Origin: an uncultured Porphyromonadaceae bacterium
GTDB lineage: Bacteria; Bacteroidota; Bacteroidia; Bacteroidales; Muribaculaceae
Length of the DNA: 64,000 nucleotides
Direction of reading: 5' to 3'
NCBI GenBank assembly: GCA_902491625.1
Contig: CABUIO010000001.1
Location: 229,262 to 293,261 of the forward strand
In this document: piece by piece, positions 1-8,378 of the stretch
How the letters are laid out: each line of letters begins with the position of its first letter
How positions within the stretch are numbered: position 1 is the first letter of the stretch
The notes under the pieces: generated by a model
Told to the model about the DNA's origin: nothing
Database searches by the model: none
What the model saw: only the letters and a program-made list of their open reading frames with translations
Program-made: the position numbers and the translations under genes

Positions 1-1022
1 GCCTCAACTACCGGAACAGCCCGCGGAACGACACAGACATCGTGGCGTCCGCGAGGCTCGACCGTGACAGGACGTCCGTAGCGGTCCATGCATTCGAGCG
101 GACGCATCATAGTCGCCGCCGGCTTGAAGGGCACCCGGAAGATGATCGGCATTCCGTTGCTGATGCCCCCCTGAATACCTCCCGAAAAGTTTGGCAACGT
201 TGATATGGTGCCATCCTCGGTGGTCACGAAGAAATCGGACTGTTCGCTGCCGTTGCCCTGCGCTGAGGCGAAGCCTGAGCCGTAGTCGAATCCTTTGGCT
301 GCGGGGATAGACAGCATGGCGTGGGCAAGCATTGCCTCCAGTTTATCGAACACAGGCTCGCCGAGTCCGGCGGGAACACCTGTGACAAAGCACGTCACCA
401 CTCCGCCGACAGTGTCGCCGGCCTCGGAGGTCTCCTTAAGCAGACGCACCATTTCCTCGGAGGTGGATGGTGACGGACACCTCACCGGACTCTTTGAAAT
501 ATACTCGATATCGAAATCCGTAAGGTCGGGACCTATCGTGACGTTTCCGATGGAGGAGGTGTAGGCATAGACAGCTACCCCTTCGCGCGCAAGCACCTGA
601 CGTGCCAACGCTCCTGCCACGACCCGACAGGCGGTCTCGCGAGCCGAGGCACGTCCGCCGCCACGATGGTCGCGTATGCCGTATTTCATCTGATACGTGA
701 AATCGGCGTGCGAAGGACGGAAAACATCGCGCAGTTCGTCGTAGTCGCCCGATCGCGCGTCGCTGTTGGGGATAATGAAGCCGATAGGCGTGCCGAGGCT
801 TTTCCCCTCGAAGATGCCCGAAAGGATATGCACAGTGTCCGACTCGCGTCGTGCCGAGCTTCCGGGCAAACCTTGTCCGGGACGTCGCAAGTCAAGTTCG
901 CGCTGTATCGCCTCCTGAAGCACCTTGATGCCGGGAGGGAAACCCTCGATAATGCCGCCGATGGCCGGGCCATGGCTTTCGCCGAAGGTGGTCAGTCTGT
1001 AAAGTTTGCCGAAACTGTTCAT
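1..1022 (-). CDS. aroC: Chorismate synthase (3' end beyond window)
   Basis: Chorismate synthase makes chorismate from 5-enolpyruvylshikimate-3-phosphate, the last common step to the aromatic amino acids and folate, using reduced FMN. The reverse strand encodes about 340 residues without a stop, close to the usual length of about 355, so only the C-terminal end is missing. The protein starts MNSFGKLYRLTTFGESHG, the family's N-terminal signature. The FMN-site block RDHRGGGRASARE lies near residues 115-128. The start ATG overlaps the stop of the upstream YbaK-type gene by 4 bases (ATGA), so the two are probably co-translated. The frame stays open to base 1, so this is a window-edge truncation and not a broken gene. 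Confidence 0.96.
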   Translation of the reverse strand, partial: MNSFGKLYRLTTFGESHGPAIGGIIEGFPPGIKVLQEAIQRELDLRRPGQGLPGSSARRESDTVHILSGIFEGKSLGTPIGFIIPNSDARSGDYDELRDVFRPSHADFTYQMKYGIRDHRGGGRASARETACRVVAGALARQVLAREGVAVYAYTSSIGNVTIGPDLTDFDIEYISKSPVRCPSPSTSEEMVRLLKETSEAGDTVGGVVTCFVTGVPAGLGEPVFDKLEAMLAHAMLSIPAAKGFDYGSGFASAQGNGSEQSDFFVTTEDGTISTLPNFSGGIQGGISNGMPIIFRVPFKPAATMMRPLECMDRYGRPVTVEPRGRHDVCVVPRAVPVVE

Positions 1023-1504
1023 GATGTCGTTACGATATCGCAGAGGGTCGCGCCGGTAAAGGCCACATAATCCTTCGGCGAGAGTCTCAGCTGAAGGCCG
1101 CGCTGTCCGGCACTGACGTAGAACTCCGGAAGCTCTCCGGCCTCCTGCTGCAGATACACCGGATAGGGCTTCTTCATGCCGATGGCGGTGCAACCGCCGC
1201 GGATGTAGCCGGTGACACCGAGAAGATCCTTCATCGGGATCATGTCGGCCTTCTTGTTGCCCGACACCTTGGCGGCTTTCTTGAGGTCGACCTCCTTATC
1301 GCCGGGCACGACACACACGAAATAGCCGTTCTTGTCGCCGTGGAGCACGAGCGACTTATACACAGTGCTTATGTCCTCCCCCAACTCCTCGGCCACATGC
1401 GCAGCGGCGAGGTCGTCGGGATTGAACTTGTAAGGGATAAGCGTGTAGGCTATTCCTGCGCGGTCAAGCAGTCTGGCCGCATTGGTTTTCTGTATCTTCT
1501 GCAT
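1019..1504 (-). CDS. ybaK: YbaK/EbsC-type aminoacyl-tRNA deacylase
   Basis: This 161-residue protein matches the YbaK/EbsC family, cytoplasmic enzymes that clear mischarged aminoacyl-tRNA, classically Cys-tRNA(Pro). Visible family features are the N-terminal KTNAARLLDRAGIAY segment, the central VYKSLVLHGDKNGYFVCVVP block containing the conserved lysine of the active site, and the late GYIRGGCTAIG motif. The length is typical. It follows rho after 19 bases and overlaps aroC by 4 bases, which suggests a rho-ybaK-aroC transcript. The exact substrate (Cys-tRNA-Pro or another mischarged tRNA) cannot be read from the sequence, so the symbol is by family only. Confidence 0.9.
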   Translation of the reverse strand: MQKIQKTNAARLLDRAGIAYTLIPYKFNPDDLAAAHVAEELGEDISTVYKSLVLHGDKNGYFVCVVPGDKEVDLKKAAKVSGNKKADMIPMKDLLGVTGYIRGGCTAIGMKKPYPVYLQQEAGELPEFYVSAGQRGLQLRLSPKDYVAFTGATLCDIVTTS

Positions 1505-1523
1505 CCGGGTGTACTTCTGATGA

Positions 1524-3512
1524 TCAGCTGTTCATGGTGACGAGCAGCTCCTCGTTGCTCCGGGTCATCTCCATGCGCTTCTTGATAAACTCCATTGCCT
1601 CGATAGAGGTCATGTCGTTGAGATAATTGCGCACTATCCACATACGGTTCAGAATCTCGGGCGAGAGGAGCAGATCGTCGCGGCGTGTGGAGGATGCCAC
1701 CACATCGACAGCGGGGAAGATGCGCTTGTTGGCAAGCTTGCGGTCAAGCTGAAGCTCCATGTTGCCGGTTCCCTTGAACTCCTCGAAGATCACCTCATCC
1801 ATCTTGGAGCTTGTCTCCGTGAGCGCCGTGGCGATGATCGTGAGCGAGCCGCCCCCCTCGATGTTGCGGGCCGCGCCGAAGAAACGCTTCGGACGCTGGA
1901 GTGCGTTGGCATCGACACCGCCGGAAAGGATCTTGCCGGAAGCGGGGCTCACGGTGTTGTAGGCGCGTGCAAGACGTGTGATGGAGTCGAGCATGATGAC
2001 CACATCGTGGCCGCACTCCACGAGGCGCTTGGCCTTTTCAAGCACAATACCGGCAATCTTGACATGGCGGTCGGCAGGCTCGTCGAATGTCGAGGCGATC
2101 ACCTCGGCGTTGACGCTGCGCGCCATGTCGGTCACCTCCTCGGGGCGCTCGTCGATGAGAAGCATGATGATGTATGTCTCCGGATGATTCTCTGCTATGG
2201 CATTGGCTATATCTTTGAGCAATAGAGTCTTACCAGCCTTTGGAGGTGCCACGATCAGTGCACGCTGTCCTTTGCCGATAGGCGCGAACATGTCGACCAC
2301 GCGGGTGGATATGTTGCAACTCTCCTTGCCGCCGGTGAGGTTGAATTTCTCGTCAGGGAAGAGCGGCACGAGATGCTCGAAAGGCGTGCGGTCGCGGATC
2401 TGCTCCGGTGTCAGGCCGTTGATGGCTGTCACCTTGCAGAGAGGGAAATATTTCTCACCTTCGCGCGGAGGACGTATGCCACCTTCCACGACATCGCCCG
2501 CCTTAAGACCGTACTGCTTGATCTGCTGCTGACTGACATAGACATCGTCGGGGCTTGAAAGATAGTTGTAGTCGGAGGAACGCAGGAATCCGTAGCCCTC
2601 CGGCATTATCTCAAGCACACCGCTCGTCTGGAGGATGCCGTCGAAATCGAACATTGTCTGCTCGGGGTCGCGTCGCTGCTGCTGACGCTGCTGGCGCTGC
2701 TGCTGACGCATGAGCTGACGCTGCTGTTTGGCAGAAAGTTTCTGTGGCGCCGGCTCGACCTGAGGCTCACTTATGGTGATGGGAGCAACCGCGGCAGCTT
2801 TCTCGGCCTCCTCACGCTCCTGACGCGAACGCGGCACGAACTTGCGGCCCTGAGCCTTGGGGAAGAAACTTCCCAACGAAGCCTGATTGGGAGGAAGAAT
2901 GGGAGCTGCGACTTCCGGTTTCGGTGTGACAGGCTGCTGCGGTGCCGGAGCTTCGGGAACATCGTTCTGCACCGGAGCGGCATCCTGCGGAGCAAGAGCA
3001 TCCTGCACGGGGTGAGATTCGGCTACGGCAACCGCCTCCTCTGTCATCAGCGGCAGTTCGGGCTGCTTGGCAGCTTTCGGCTTACGGCCGCGGCGGGGCT
3101 TATCTTCGGGCACGGCATCCTCCTGCGGCGTCTCAGCCGGAGCCTCTTCCTGTGCTGCTGCGGCGGCTGCCGCCTGCTGCTGTTCGAGAAGTTTCTGGGC
3201 ATTGGACTTGCGCCCACGCTTCTTGGGCTGGGGCGCAGACTCTCCCTCGGCCGTGGTCGCGGAAGGTGCGGGAACCGCGTCGGCTGCACTCTTCTCTGCC
3301 TCGTTCTTCTTGGCGCGGGGCTTGCGTTCACGCGGTTTGCGTTCGGCAGCCTTGCCTGCGGCCTCCTTGGCTTTGGCGGCAGCCTGCTGGTCCAGAATAT
3401 GATAAGCCACCTCCTGGCGGTCGGCGGTATCTGCTTTACTCATTCCCATCTCCGAGGCTATGCTGCGCAGAGCTGCCTCGTCCATAGATTCAAGTTCTTG
3501 TAGGCTATACAT
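1524..3512 (-). CDS. rho: Transcription termination factor Rho
   Basis: Rho is the hexameric RNA-dependent ATPase that ends transcription at C-rich, untranslated RNA. At 662 residues it is much longer than the roughly 420-residue enterobacterial form. Residues 1-45 form the Rho N-terminal helical domain. Residues of about 46-285 are a low-complexity stretch rich in Ala, Lys, Arg, Glu and Gln with Q-rich runs, probably disordered, as in other Bacteroidota Rho proteins. The RNA-binding cold-shock-like domain follows (about 290-385), then the ATPase with Walker A PPKAGKT near 425, Walker B VVIMLDSITR near 500 and the Q/R-loop region ending LDRKLANKRIFPAVDV. A strong promoter 350 bases upstream implies a long structured leader, which could allow autoregulation. 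Confidence 0.97.
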   Translation of the reverse strand: MYSLQELESMDEAALRSIASEMGMSKADTADRQEVAYHILDQQAAAKAKEAAGKAAERKPRERKPRAKKNEAEKSAADAVPAPSATTAEGESAPQPKKRGRKSNAQKLLEQQQAAAAAAAQEEAPAETPQEDAVPEDKPRRGRKPKAAKQPELPLMTEEAVAVAESHPVQDALAPQDAAPVQNDVPEAPAPQQPVTPKPEVAAPILPPNQASLGSFFPKAQGRKFVPRSRQEREEAEKAAAVAPITISEPQVEPAPQKLSAKQQRQLMRQQQRQQRQQQRRDPEQTMFDFDGILQTSGVLEIMPEGYGFLRSSDYNYLSSPDDVYVSQQQIKQYGLKAGDVVEGGIRPPREGEKYFPLCKVTAINGLTPEQIRDRTPFEHLVPLFPDEKFNLTGGKESCNISTRVVDMFAPIGKGQRALIVAPPKAGKTLLLKDIANAIAENHPETYIIMLLIDERPEEVTDMARSVNAEVIASTFDEPADRHVKIAGIVLEKAKRLVECGHDVVIMLDSITRLARAYNTVSPASGKILSGGVDANALQRPKRFFGAARNIEGGGSLTIIATALTETSSKMDEVIFEEFKGTGNMELQLDRKLANKRIFPAVDVVASSTRRDDLLLSPEILNRMWIVRNYLNDMTSIEAMEFIKKRMEMTRSNEELLVTMNS

Positions 3513-3784
3513 AAATAGTATGGTATGTGTTTTTGTGCGTCGGGCAAGAGCCGGTTCCGGCAGACACGATACGCCGAGAAACGCACATTATAATAAACAA
3601 TAGAATATTTCGGATTAGCGATTCAAGTGACCTCAAAATGAAAATAAGGTTTCACTCATCAGCGGACATAGCCGTAAAAGGCAATCCATGTCGCAAAAAA
3701 TTTCTAAGAAAAAAATTTATGGGTTTTATTGTTCTTAAAAGGAGAGTAAAAGCAGCAGACGGAAATAAATTAATGTGGTAGAAA

Positions 3785-3860
3785 CATTATTGGAGTCATG
3801 CCGAGCCGGCGAGCCGCGGAGACCGCGGAAGGAGTCCGACCAAGCGCCGCTTCCTTTTTT
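3785..3860 (-). ncRNA. Candidate structured rho leader or small RNA
   Basis: This block begins at the predicted start site of a strong promoter and reads leftward. It is G+C-rich within an AT-rich gap. It contains the hairpin CCGCGG-UCU-CCGCGG, a GGAAG/CUUCC pairing around it and an AAUAAUGU/ACAUUAAU stem just downstream. It could be the 5' part of the rho mRNA or an independent small RNA that ends before rho. No Rfam family is recognised by eye. Confidence 0.35.
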
Positions 3861-3866
3861 ACGCTG

Positions 3867-3898
3867 CAAAGATAAACATAAAATTCCGAATCCGCAAA
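3867..3898 (-). promoter_or_regulatory. Promoter of rho
   Basis: On the minus strand TTTG (3898-3895) is followed after 20 bases by TATCTTTG (3874-3867), an excellent match to the Bacteroidota -33/-7 consensus. The predicted transcript start is near 3860, giving rho a leader of about 350 bases. Confidence 0.7.
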
Positions 3899-3974
3899 TC
3901 GCGCGCGAAAACAGCGTCCGGAAACAGCGTCTTAAAATTTCTTTCAAAAATCGAGAGGAATAATTTCACACGAT

Positions 3975-4008
3975 TTTGAGGAAAAACCATCCGAAACAAT
4001 TATATTTG
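3975..4008 (+). promoter_or_regulatory. Promoter of DUF4301 gene
   Basis: TTTG at 3975-3978 and TATATTTG at 4001-4008 are 22 bases apart. The site lies inside the longest open frame, which argues that translation starts at 4081 and not at the upstream ATG near 3976. Confidence 0.6.
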
Positions 4009-4080
4009 CGGTGGCGTTACAAGCCAAACCTGAAATTATCCCAAATTCCGAAATCAGACATTTTGAAAAACGACTCTTTT

Positions 4081-5607
4081 ATGAATCTACAACCTATCGA
4101 CATCGAGACCCTTAAGACGCGCGGCATCAGTGAGGAGAGGCTGGAGGAGGAACTTTCGCAGCTCCGCGACGGATTCCCTTATCTTGAGGTGGTGGCTCCG
4201 GCCACGCCGGGCAATGGAATCTTAGAGACTTCCGAGGCTCAGCGCCTCCACTACATCGACATCTGGAATTCTTTCCTCGCCGATGGCGGAAAGGTGGTCA
4301 AGATGGTGCCGGCAAGCGGCGCGGCAAGCCGCATGTTCAAGAATCTGTTCGCTTTCGCCGACGGCGCCTCGGAGACTCCCGTCAACGATTTCATCCGCAC
4401 TTTCTGCGACAACATAGCGGATTTCCCGTTCCACGCTGAGCTTGACGCAACTGTGAAACGTCTTTATGGCAAATCGATCGCCGAGATGTTTGCCGACGGC
4501 AAGCACCGCGAGGTCGTGGCCGCGCTCATAAAGCCGGAGGGAATGAACTACGGCCAGCTTCCAAAGGCTCTGCTTGCCTTCCACACTACCAAGGATGGCT
4601 ACCGCGTCGCCCTTGAGGAGCATCTGGCCGAGGGTGCGCAATACGCCTGCGGTGCCGACAAAAAAGCATCCGTACACTTCACTGTCAGTCCCGACCACCG
4701 CGAACTAATGCTCAAGAAAATCGAGAGCAGCATCCCCGCGATGAAGGAGACATACGGCGTTGACTTCGACGTGACACTCAGCGAGCAGAAACCTTCTACC
4801 GACACCGTGGCGGCCAATCCCGACGGCACGCCATATCGTGAAGACGGCAAACTCTTTTTCCGTCCCGGAGGCCACGGCGCCCTGATCGAGAACCTCAACG
4901 ACCTCGACGCCGACGTGGTTTTCCTGAAGAACATCGACAATGTCGTGCCCGATTCGCGCCGCGAGTCCACCATAGAATATAAGAAGGTGGTCGGCGGCAT
5001 CCTCGTCAGCGTCCACAATCAGATCATGGAATATGCCGAAGAACTGAACTCGGGACTTCCCTCGCGCGACAAGCTCGACGAGATCCTCGACTTCGTCCAC
5101 AACGTGCTCAGCATCACCGACGAGGGCGCCGACTCGATGGAAGACCTCGAACTCGCCGATTATCTCTACTGCAAGCTCAACCGCCCCCTGCGCGTCTGCG
5201 GCATGGTGCGCAACGAGGGTGAGCCGGGCGGAGGTCCCTTCCTCGTGCGCGACGCCGAAGACGGCACCGTGAGTCCGCAGATCCTCGAGAGCACCCAGAT
5301 CAATCCCGACGATCCCGAGGCCGTGGCCATGATGAAACGTTCCACACACTTCAATCCGGTGGATCTGGCCGTGTGTCTCACTTCTCCCGAGGGCGGACGC
5401 TTCGACCTGCGCGAATATGTCGATCCCGCCACAGGCTTCATCTCCTCCAAAAGCCGCAAAGGCAAGGAGATAAAAGCCCTGGAGCTTCCCGGACTCTGGA
5501 ACGGCGCCATGAGCGACTGGAACACAGTCTTCGTGGAAGTGCCCGCCGACACCTTCAATCCCGTGAAGACAGTCAACGACCTCCTGCGTCCGGCACATCA
5601 GTCCTGA
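4081..5607 (+). CDS. DUF4301 family protein
   Basis: A 508-residue protein of the Bacteroidota family DUF4301, whose function is not known. The N-terminal part carries KMVPASGAASRMFKNLFAF (about residues 73-91), which resembles the glycine-rich nucleotide-binding loop of sugar-phosphate nucleotidylyltransferases; a distant kinship to those enzymes is inference only. Further conserved-looking blocks are FRPGGHGALIENLNDLDADVV and the C-terminal FNPVDLAVCLTSPEGGRFDL. There is no signal peptide or membrane segment, so it should be cytoplasmic. The start at 4081 is chosen because the predicted promoter lies between the longer in-frame ATG and this one. It is probably monocistronic, because the next gene has its own promoter. 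Confidence 0.88.
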   Translation: MNLQPIDIETLKTRGISEERLEEELSQLRDGFPYLEVVAPATPGNGILETSEAQRLHYIDIWNSFLADGGKVVKMVPASGAASRMFKNLFAFADGASETPVNDFIRTFCDNIADFPFHAELDATVKRLYGKSIAEMFADGKHREVVAALIKPEGMNYGQLPKALLAFHTTKDGYRVALEEHLAEGAQYACGADKKASVHFTVSPDHRELMLKKIESSIPAMKETYGVDFDVTLSEQKPSTDTVAANPDGTPYREDGKLFFRPGGHGALIENLNDLDADVVFLKNIDNVVPDSRRESTIEYKKVVGGILVSVHNQIMEYAEELNSGLPSRDKLDEILDFVHNVLSITDEGADSMEDLELADYLYCKLNRPLRVCGMVRNEGEPGGGPFLVRDAEDGTVSPQILESTQINPDDPEAVAMMKRSTHFNPVDLAVCLTSPEGGRFDLREYVDPATGFISSKSRKGKEIKALELPGLWNGAMSDWNTVFVEVPADTFNPVKTVNDLLRPAHQS

Positions 5608-5641
5608 CACGTTGACGAATCCGGAAGCATCTTTTCACGAT

Positions 5642-5676
5642 TTTGAAGGATGCTTTAAAGAATTTTGCTAACTTTG
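5642..5676 (+). promoter_or_regulatory. Promoter of YitT-family gene
   Basis: TTTG at 5642-5645 and TAACTTTG at 5669-5676 precede the ATG at 5719 by about 40 bases. The spacer (23 bases) is a little long. A weak stem (AAGCATC/GATGCTT, 5625-5655) overlaps it. Confidence 0.55.
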
Positions 5677-5718
5677 CAGCCGGAGGGCACCAAGTTCTCC
5701 GGCTTCTTTTATTACAAA

Positions 5719-6780
5719 ATGACAAACGACAGAAGAACATTTCTCACCGGTGCGAAAGACTACATACTGATTGCTTTCGGACTCCTGCTCTATGCCGTAG
5801 GATTCACGGCGCTCATCCTCCCCTACGGCATCGTGATGGGCGGACTCACCGGTGTCGGCACCCTCGTGTATTTCGCCAGCGACAGATTCATCCCGGTGGC
5901 AGTCACGAGCTACGCGTGCAACCTCACGCTGCTGACCATAGCCTACCGCATCGTAGGCAAACAGTTTGTGCTCAAGACGCTTTACGGCGCCACCCTCGCC
6001 GCGCTATTCATCGGCATCTTCCAGCCGGTGTTCATGTCGCTGAGCCATCCTCTCATACTGGACCGCCCGATGAGCATCATCCTCGGCGGCATCCTTTGCG
6101 GACTCGGCGTAGGCATCACGTTCATCCACAACGGTTCATCAGGAGGCACCGACATCGTGGCCGCCATGGTCTCCAAAAAGAGCAACGTCAGCGTGGGACG
6201 CACCATGATCTACGTCGACATGACCATTGTCTCGCTCAGCATTCTTCTCCCCTTCGACGGAAGTTTCACCGAGCGGCTTGAGGCAAGAGTCCCGGTCATT
6301 GTCTACGGCCTTCTGATCACGTATCTGACCGCCTTCATCACCGACATGCTCATCAACACCAACCGTCAGGCCACGCAGTTCATCATCTTCTCCCACAGAT
6401 GGCGCGAGATAGCCGACGCCGTCAACCGCGAGGCCCACCGCGGCGTCACCATACTCGACGGCATGGGATGGTACTCGAAACAACAGGTGAGGATCGTAAT
6501 GGTATGGTGTCGCAAGATCGAGTCGGTCACCATCTTCCGCATCATCAAGAGCATCGACCCCGAAGCCTTCATCACCCAGACGATGACCAACGGCGTCTAC
6601 GGCAAAGGCTTCGATACTATGAAGATAAAAGTGAAACGCCGTCCGCAGACACCCCCTCCGGCGCAGCCAGAAGGCAGCTTCTCGCTCTCCGATCTCGAGA
6701 ACCCCGCGACAGGCGACATGAGCCATCTGCATCCGCATCTCCCCGAACCTCGGAAAGAGACGGAAACAGGCGACGCTTGA
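5719..6780 (+). CDS. YitT family membrane protein (DUF161/DUF2179)
   Basis: A 353-residue integral membrane protein of the YitT family. Five or six hydrophobic segments run from about residue 12 to 215 (for example DYILIAFGLLLYAVGFTALI and SIILGGILCGLGVGITFIH) and are followed by a cytoplasmic DUF2179 domain (about 235-315, GVTILDGMGWYSKQQVRIVM...). The C-terminal 40 residues are proline-rich and probably unstructured. Substrate and role are unknown; relatives are called membrane proteins or putative transporters. The ATG at 5719 is used because the predicted -7 box at 5669-5676 lies downstream of the longer frame's first start. Confidence 0.9.
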   Translation: MTNDRRTFLTGAKDYILIAFGLLLYAVGFTALILPYGIVMGGLTGVGTLVYFASDRFIPVAVTSYACNLTLLTIAYRIVGKQFVLKTLYGATLAALFIGIFQPVFMSLSHPLILDRPMSIILGGILCGLGVGITFIHNGSSGGTDIVAAMVSKKSNVSVGRTMIYVDMTIVSLSILLPFDGSFTERLEARVPVIVYGLLITYLTAFITDMLINTNRQATQFIIFSHRWREIADAVNREAHRGVTILDGMGWYSKQQVRIVMVWCRKIESVTIFRIIKSIDPEAFITQTMTNGVYGKGFDTMKIKVKRRPQTPPPAQPEGSFSLSDLENPATGDMSHLHPHLPEPRKETETGDA

Positions 6781-6797
6781 AGGTGAATCTTACGGAT

Positions 6798-6828
6798 TTT
6801 GTCCGTTCAACTTTTTTTGCTATTTTTG
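6798..6828 (+). promoter_or_regulatory. Promoter of tig
   Basis: TTTG at 6798-6801, a 19-base spacer and TATTTTTG at 6821-6828 give a near-consensus promoter about 45 bases before the tig start codon. Confidence 0.65.
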
Positions 6829-6874
6829 CGCTGCAAAAAACAACAGGATTAACCCTTAAAAACACTACATAAGA

Positions 6875-8239
6875 ATGGATGTGAAATATGACAAGCTTGA
6901 CGGTCTCTACGCAATGCTGACAATCAAGCTTGAAGAAGCAGACTACGAGCCCAAGGTGAAGAAGCAGCTCCGCGACATCAACATGCGTCGCCCCGAGCCG
7001 GGATTCCGTCCCGGCAAGGTTCCGGCAGCCCTGCTTGAGCGCAAATACGGCAAAGCCGTGAAATACGACGTCATCAACAACGAAGTGAGTGAGGCTCTTT
7101 TCAACTATATCAAGGACAACAAGATCAAGACTCTGGGCGATCCCGTGCCTCAGAAAAACGACGACTTCAAGATCGAGGACAAGGATTTTACATTCAGCTT
7201 TAAGGTAGGCCTCTATCCCGAACTCAACATAAAGGTCGACAAGGATGTCAAGATCCCCTACTACACCATCGAGGTCGACGACGAGATGGTCAAGAAGCAG
7301 GACGAAATGCTCCGCAACCGCTACGGCAAGCAGGTGCCCGGCGAGGAAGTCGAGCCCAACTCCCTGGTGAAAGGGGAAATTGTCGAGCTTAACGAGGACG
7401 GCAGCGTCAAGGAAGACGGCATCAAGGTCGAGGAAGGCATCGTAAGCCCGCAGTATTTCAAGAGCGACGATCAGCGCGCCCTCTTCGTGGGCAAGAAGGT
7501 CGGCGACGTTGTCCGCTTCAATCCCGCAGCAACATGCGAGGGCAACGAGGCCGAGCTTTCATCCATGCTCAACATCCCCAAGGAGGAGACCGCAGCACAC
7601 CACGGCGACTTCAACCTTACCATCAAGGAGATCATCGTGCTCCGTCCTGCCGAGCACGATCAGGAGTTCTTCGACCTCATCTTCGGCAAGGACACCGTCC
7701 ACAATGAGGAGGAGTACACCGCCAAACTCAAGGAGATGATGGCCGTGCAGCTGACAGCCGACAGCAACTACCGCTTCTCCATCGACGCCAAGGCCGAACT
7801 CCTCAAGCTCGCCGGCGACTTCGACCTTCCCGCCGAATCGCTCAAAGAGGCCATCCGCGTCAACAACGAGAAGATCGCTCCCGAAGAGATCGACACAAAA
7901 TACGAGGAATTCCGTCCGGAACTTCAGTGGTATGTCGTTCGCGACACCGTAGCCGAGCAGCTCGGCGTCAAGATCGACGAAAACGACCTCAAGCAGACAG
8001 CGGCGAACATCGCGCGCCAGCAGTTTGCCCAGTATGGCCTCAACAATGTACCCGACGACGCGATCTCACGCTATGTCGGCCAGCTCCTCGGCGACAAGAA
8101 CACCCGCGAGCGCATCGCGCAGCAGACTCTCGAAGTGAAATTCATGGCTGCCGTCAAGGAAGCTGTCACTACTGAAGACAAGACAGTGACCGCCAAGGAG
8201 TTCAACGCGCTCTTCACAGGCGAGCAGGCCGAAGCCTGA
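6875..8239 (+). CDS. tig: Trigger factor
   Basis: Trigger factor is the ribosome-bound chaperone that meets nascent chains at the exit tunnel. The protein has 454 residues, a normal length. The ribosome-binding loop GFRPGKVP is at residues 43-50, corresponding to the family signature GFRxGxxP. The N-terminal ribosome-binding domain (1-120) is followed by a divergent FKBP-like prolyl isomerase domain (about 150-250) and a helical C-terminal domain (about 265-440), as usual for Bacteroidota, where the isomerase domain is often degenerate. It sits directly upstream of clpP and clpX, the classic tig-clpP-clpX order, but a strong terminator separates it from clpP. Confidence 0.93.
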   Translation: MDVKYDKLDGLYAMLTIKLEEADYEPKVKKQLRDINMRRPEPGFRPGKVPAALLERKYGKAVKYDVINNEVSEALFNYIKDNKIKTLGDPVPQKNDDFKIEDKDFTFSFKVGLYPELNIKVDKDVKIPYYTIEVDDEMVKKQDEMLRNRYGKQVPGEEVEPNSLVKGEIVELNEDGSVKEDGIKVEEGIVSPQYFKSDDQRALFVGKKVGDVVRFNPAATCEGNEAELSSMLNIPKEETAAHHGDFNLTIKEIIVLRPAEHDQEFFDLIFGKDTVHNEEEYTAKLKEMMAVQLTADSNYRFSIDAKAELLKLAGDFDLPAESLKEAIRVNNEKIAPEEIDTKYEEFRPELQWYVVRDTVAEQLGVKIDENDLKQTAANIARQQFAQYGLNNVPDDAISRYVGQLLGDKNTRERIAQQTLEVKFMAAVKEAVTTEDKTVTAKEFNALFTGEQAEA

Positions 8240-8278
8240 GTCCCCGGATAAGAGAACGAAAAATATTTCTTCATACGA

Positions 8279-8327
8279 GCCGGAGAGCACACGTGCCGAC
8301 ATAGCGCCATGCTCTCCGGCACTTTTT
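8279..8327 (+). terminator. Intrinsic terminator after tig
   Basis: An 11-bp perfect stem GCCGGAGAGCA/TGCTCTCCGGC (8279-8289 with 8310-8320) around a 20-base loop is followed by ACTTTTT. It should uncouple tig from clpPX. Confidence 0.8.
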
Positions 8328-8378
8328 GGCATATTATTTGTTATAAGTATATGCTATAATCATTACAACTCCACAAAC

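Larger units (their letters stand above)
3513..4080. other. rho leader and intergenic region
   Basis: This 568-base gap contains no convincing gene. It holds the minus-strand rho promoter (3867-3898), the 348-base transcribed leader leading left into rho, and the plus-strand DUF4301 promoter (3975-4008). Bases 3785-3860 are very GC-rich and can form nested hairpins. Bases 3600-3780 are AT-rich and featureless. The short open frames over the GC-rich block on both strands lack coding character. Confidence 0.6.

Noticed and set aside
3775..3963. Small open frames on both strands over the GC-rich block before rho
   Set aside because: The block is better explained as a structured leader; the frames cross the strong rho promoter and lack coding character.
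4705..5610. Long minus-strand open frame (about 300 codons) opposite the DUF4301 gene
   Set aside because: It is the antisense shadow of a strong plus-strand gene, with codon-bias-driven lack of stops and no family match. The same applies to long antisense frames opposite pyrB (25358-26194), the RIC-LuxR gene (26454-27431), recQ (29054-29947) and the ABC-F gene (61637-62842).
5625..5655. AAGCATC/GATGCTT hairpin as a terminator of the DUF4301 gene
   Set aside because: The stem is short with a 17-base loop and no T run, and it overlaps the promoter of the next gene; not firm enough to list as a terminator.
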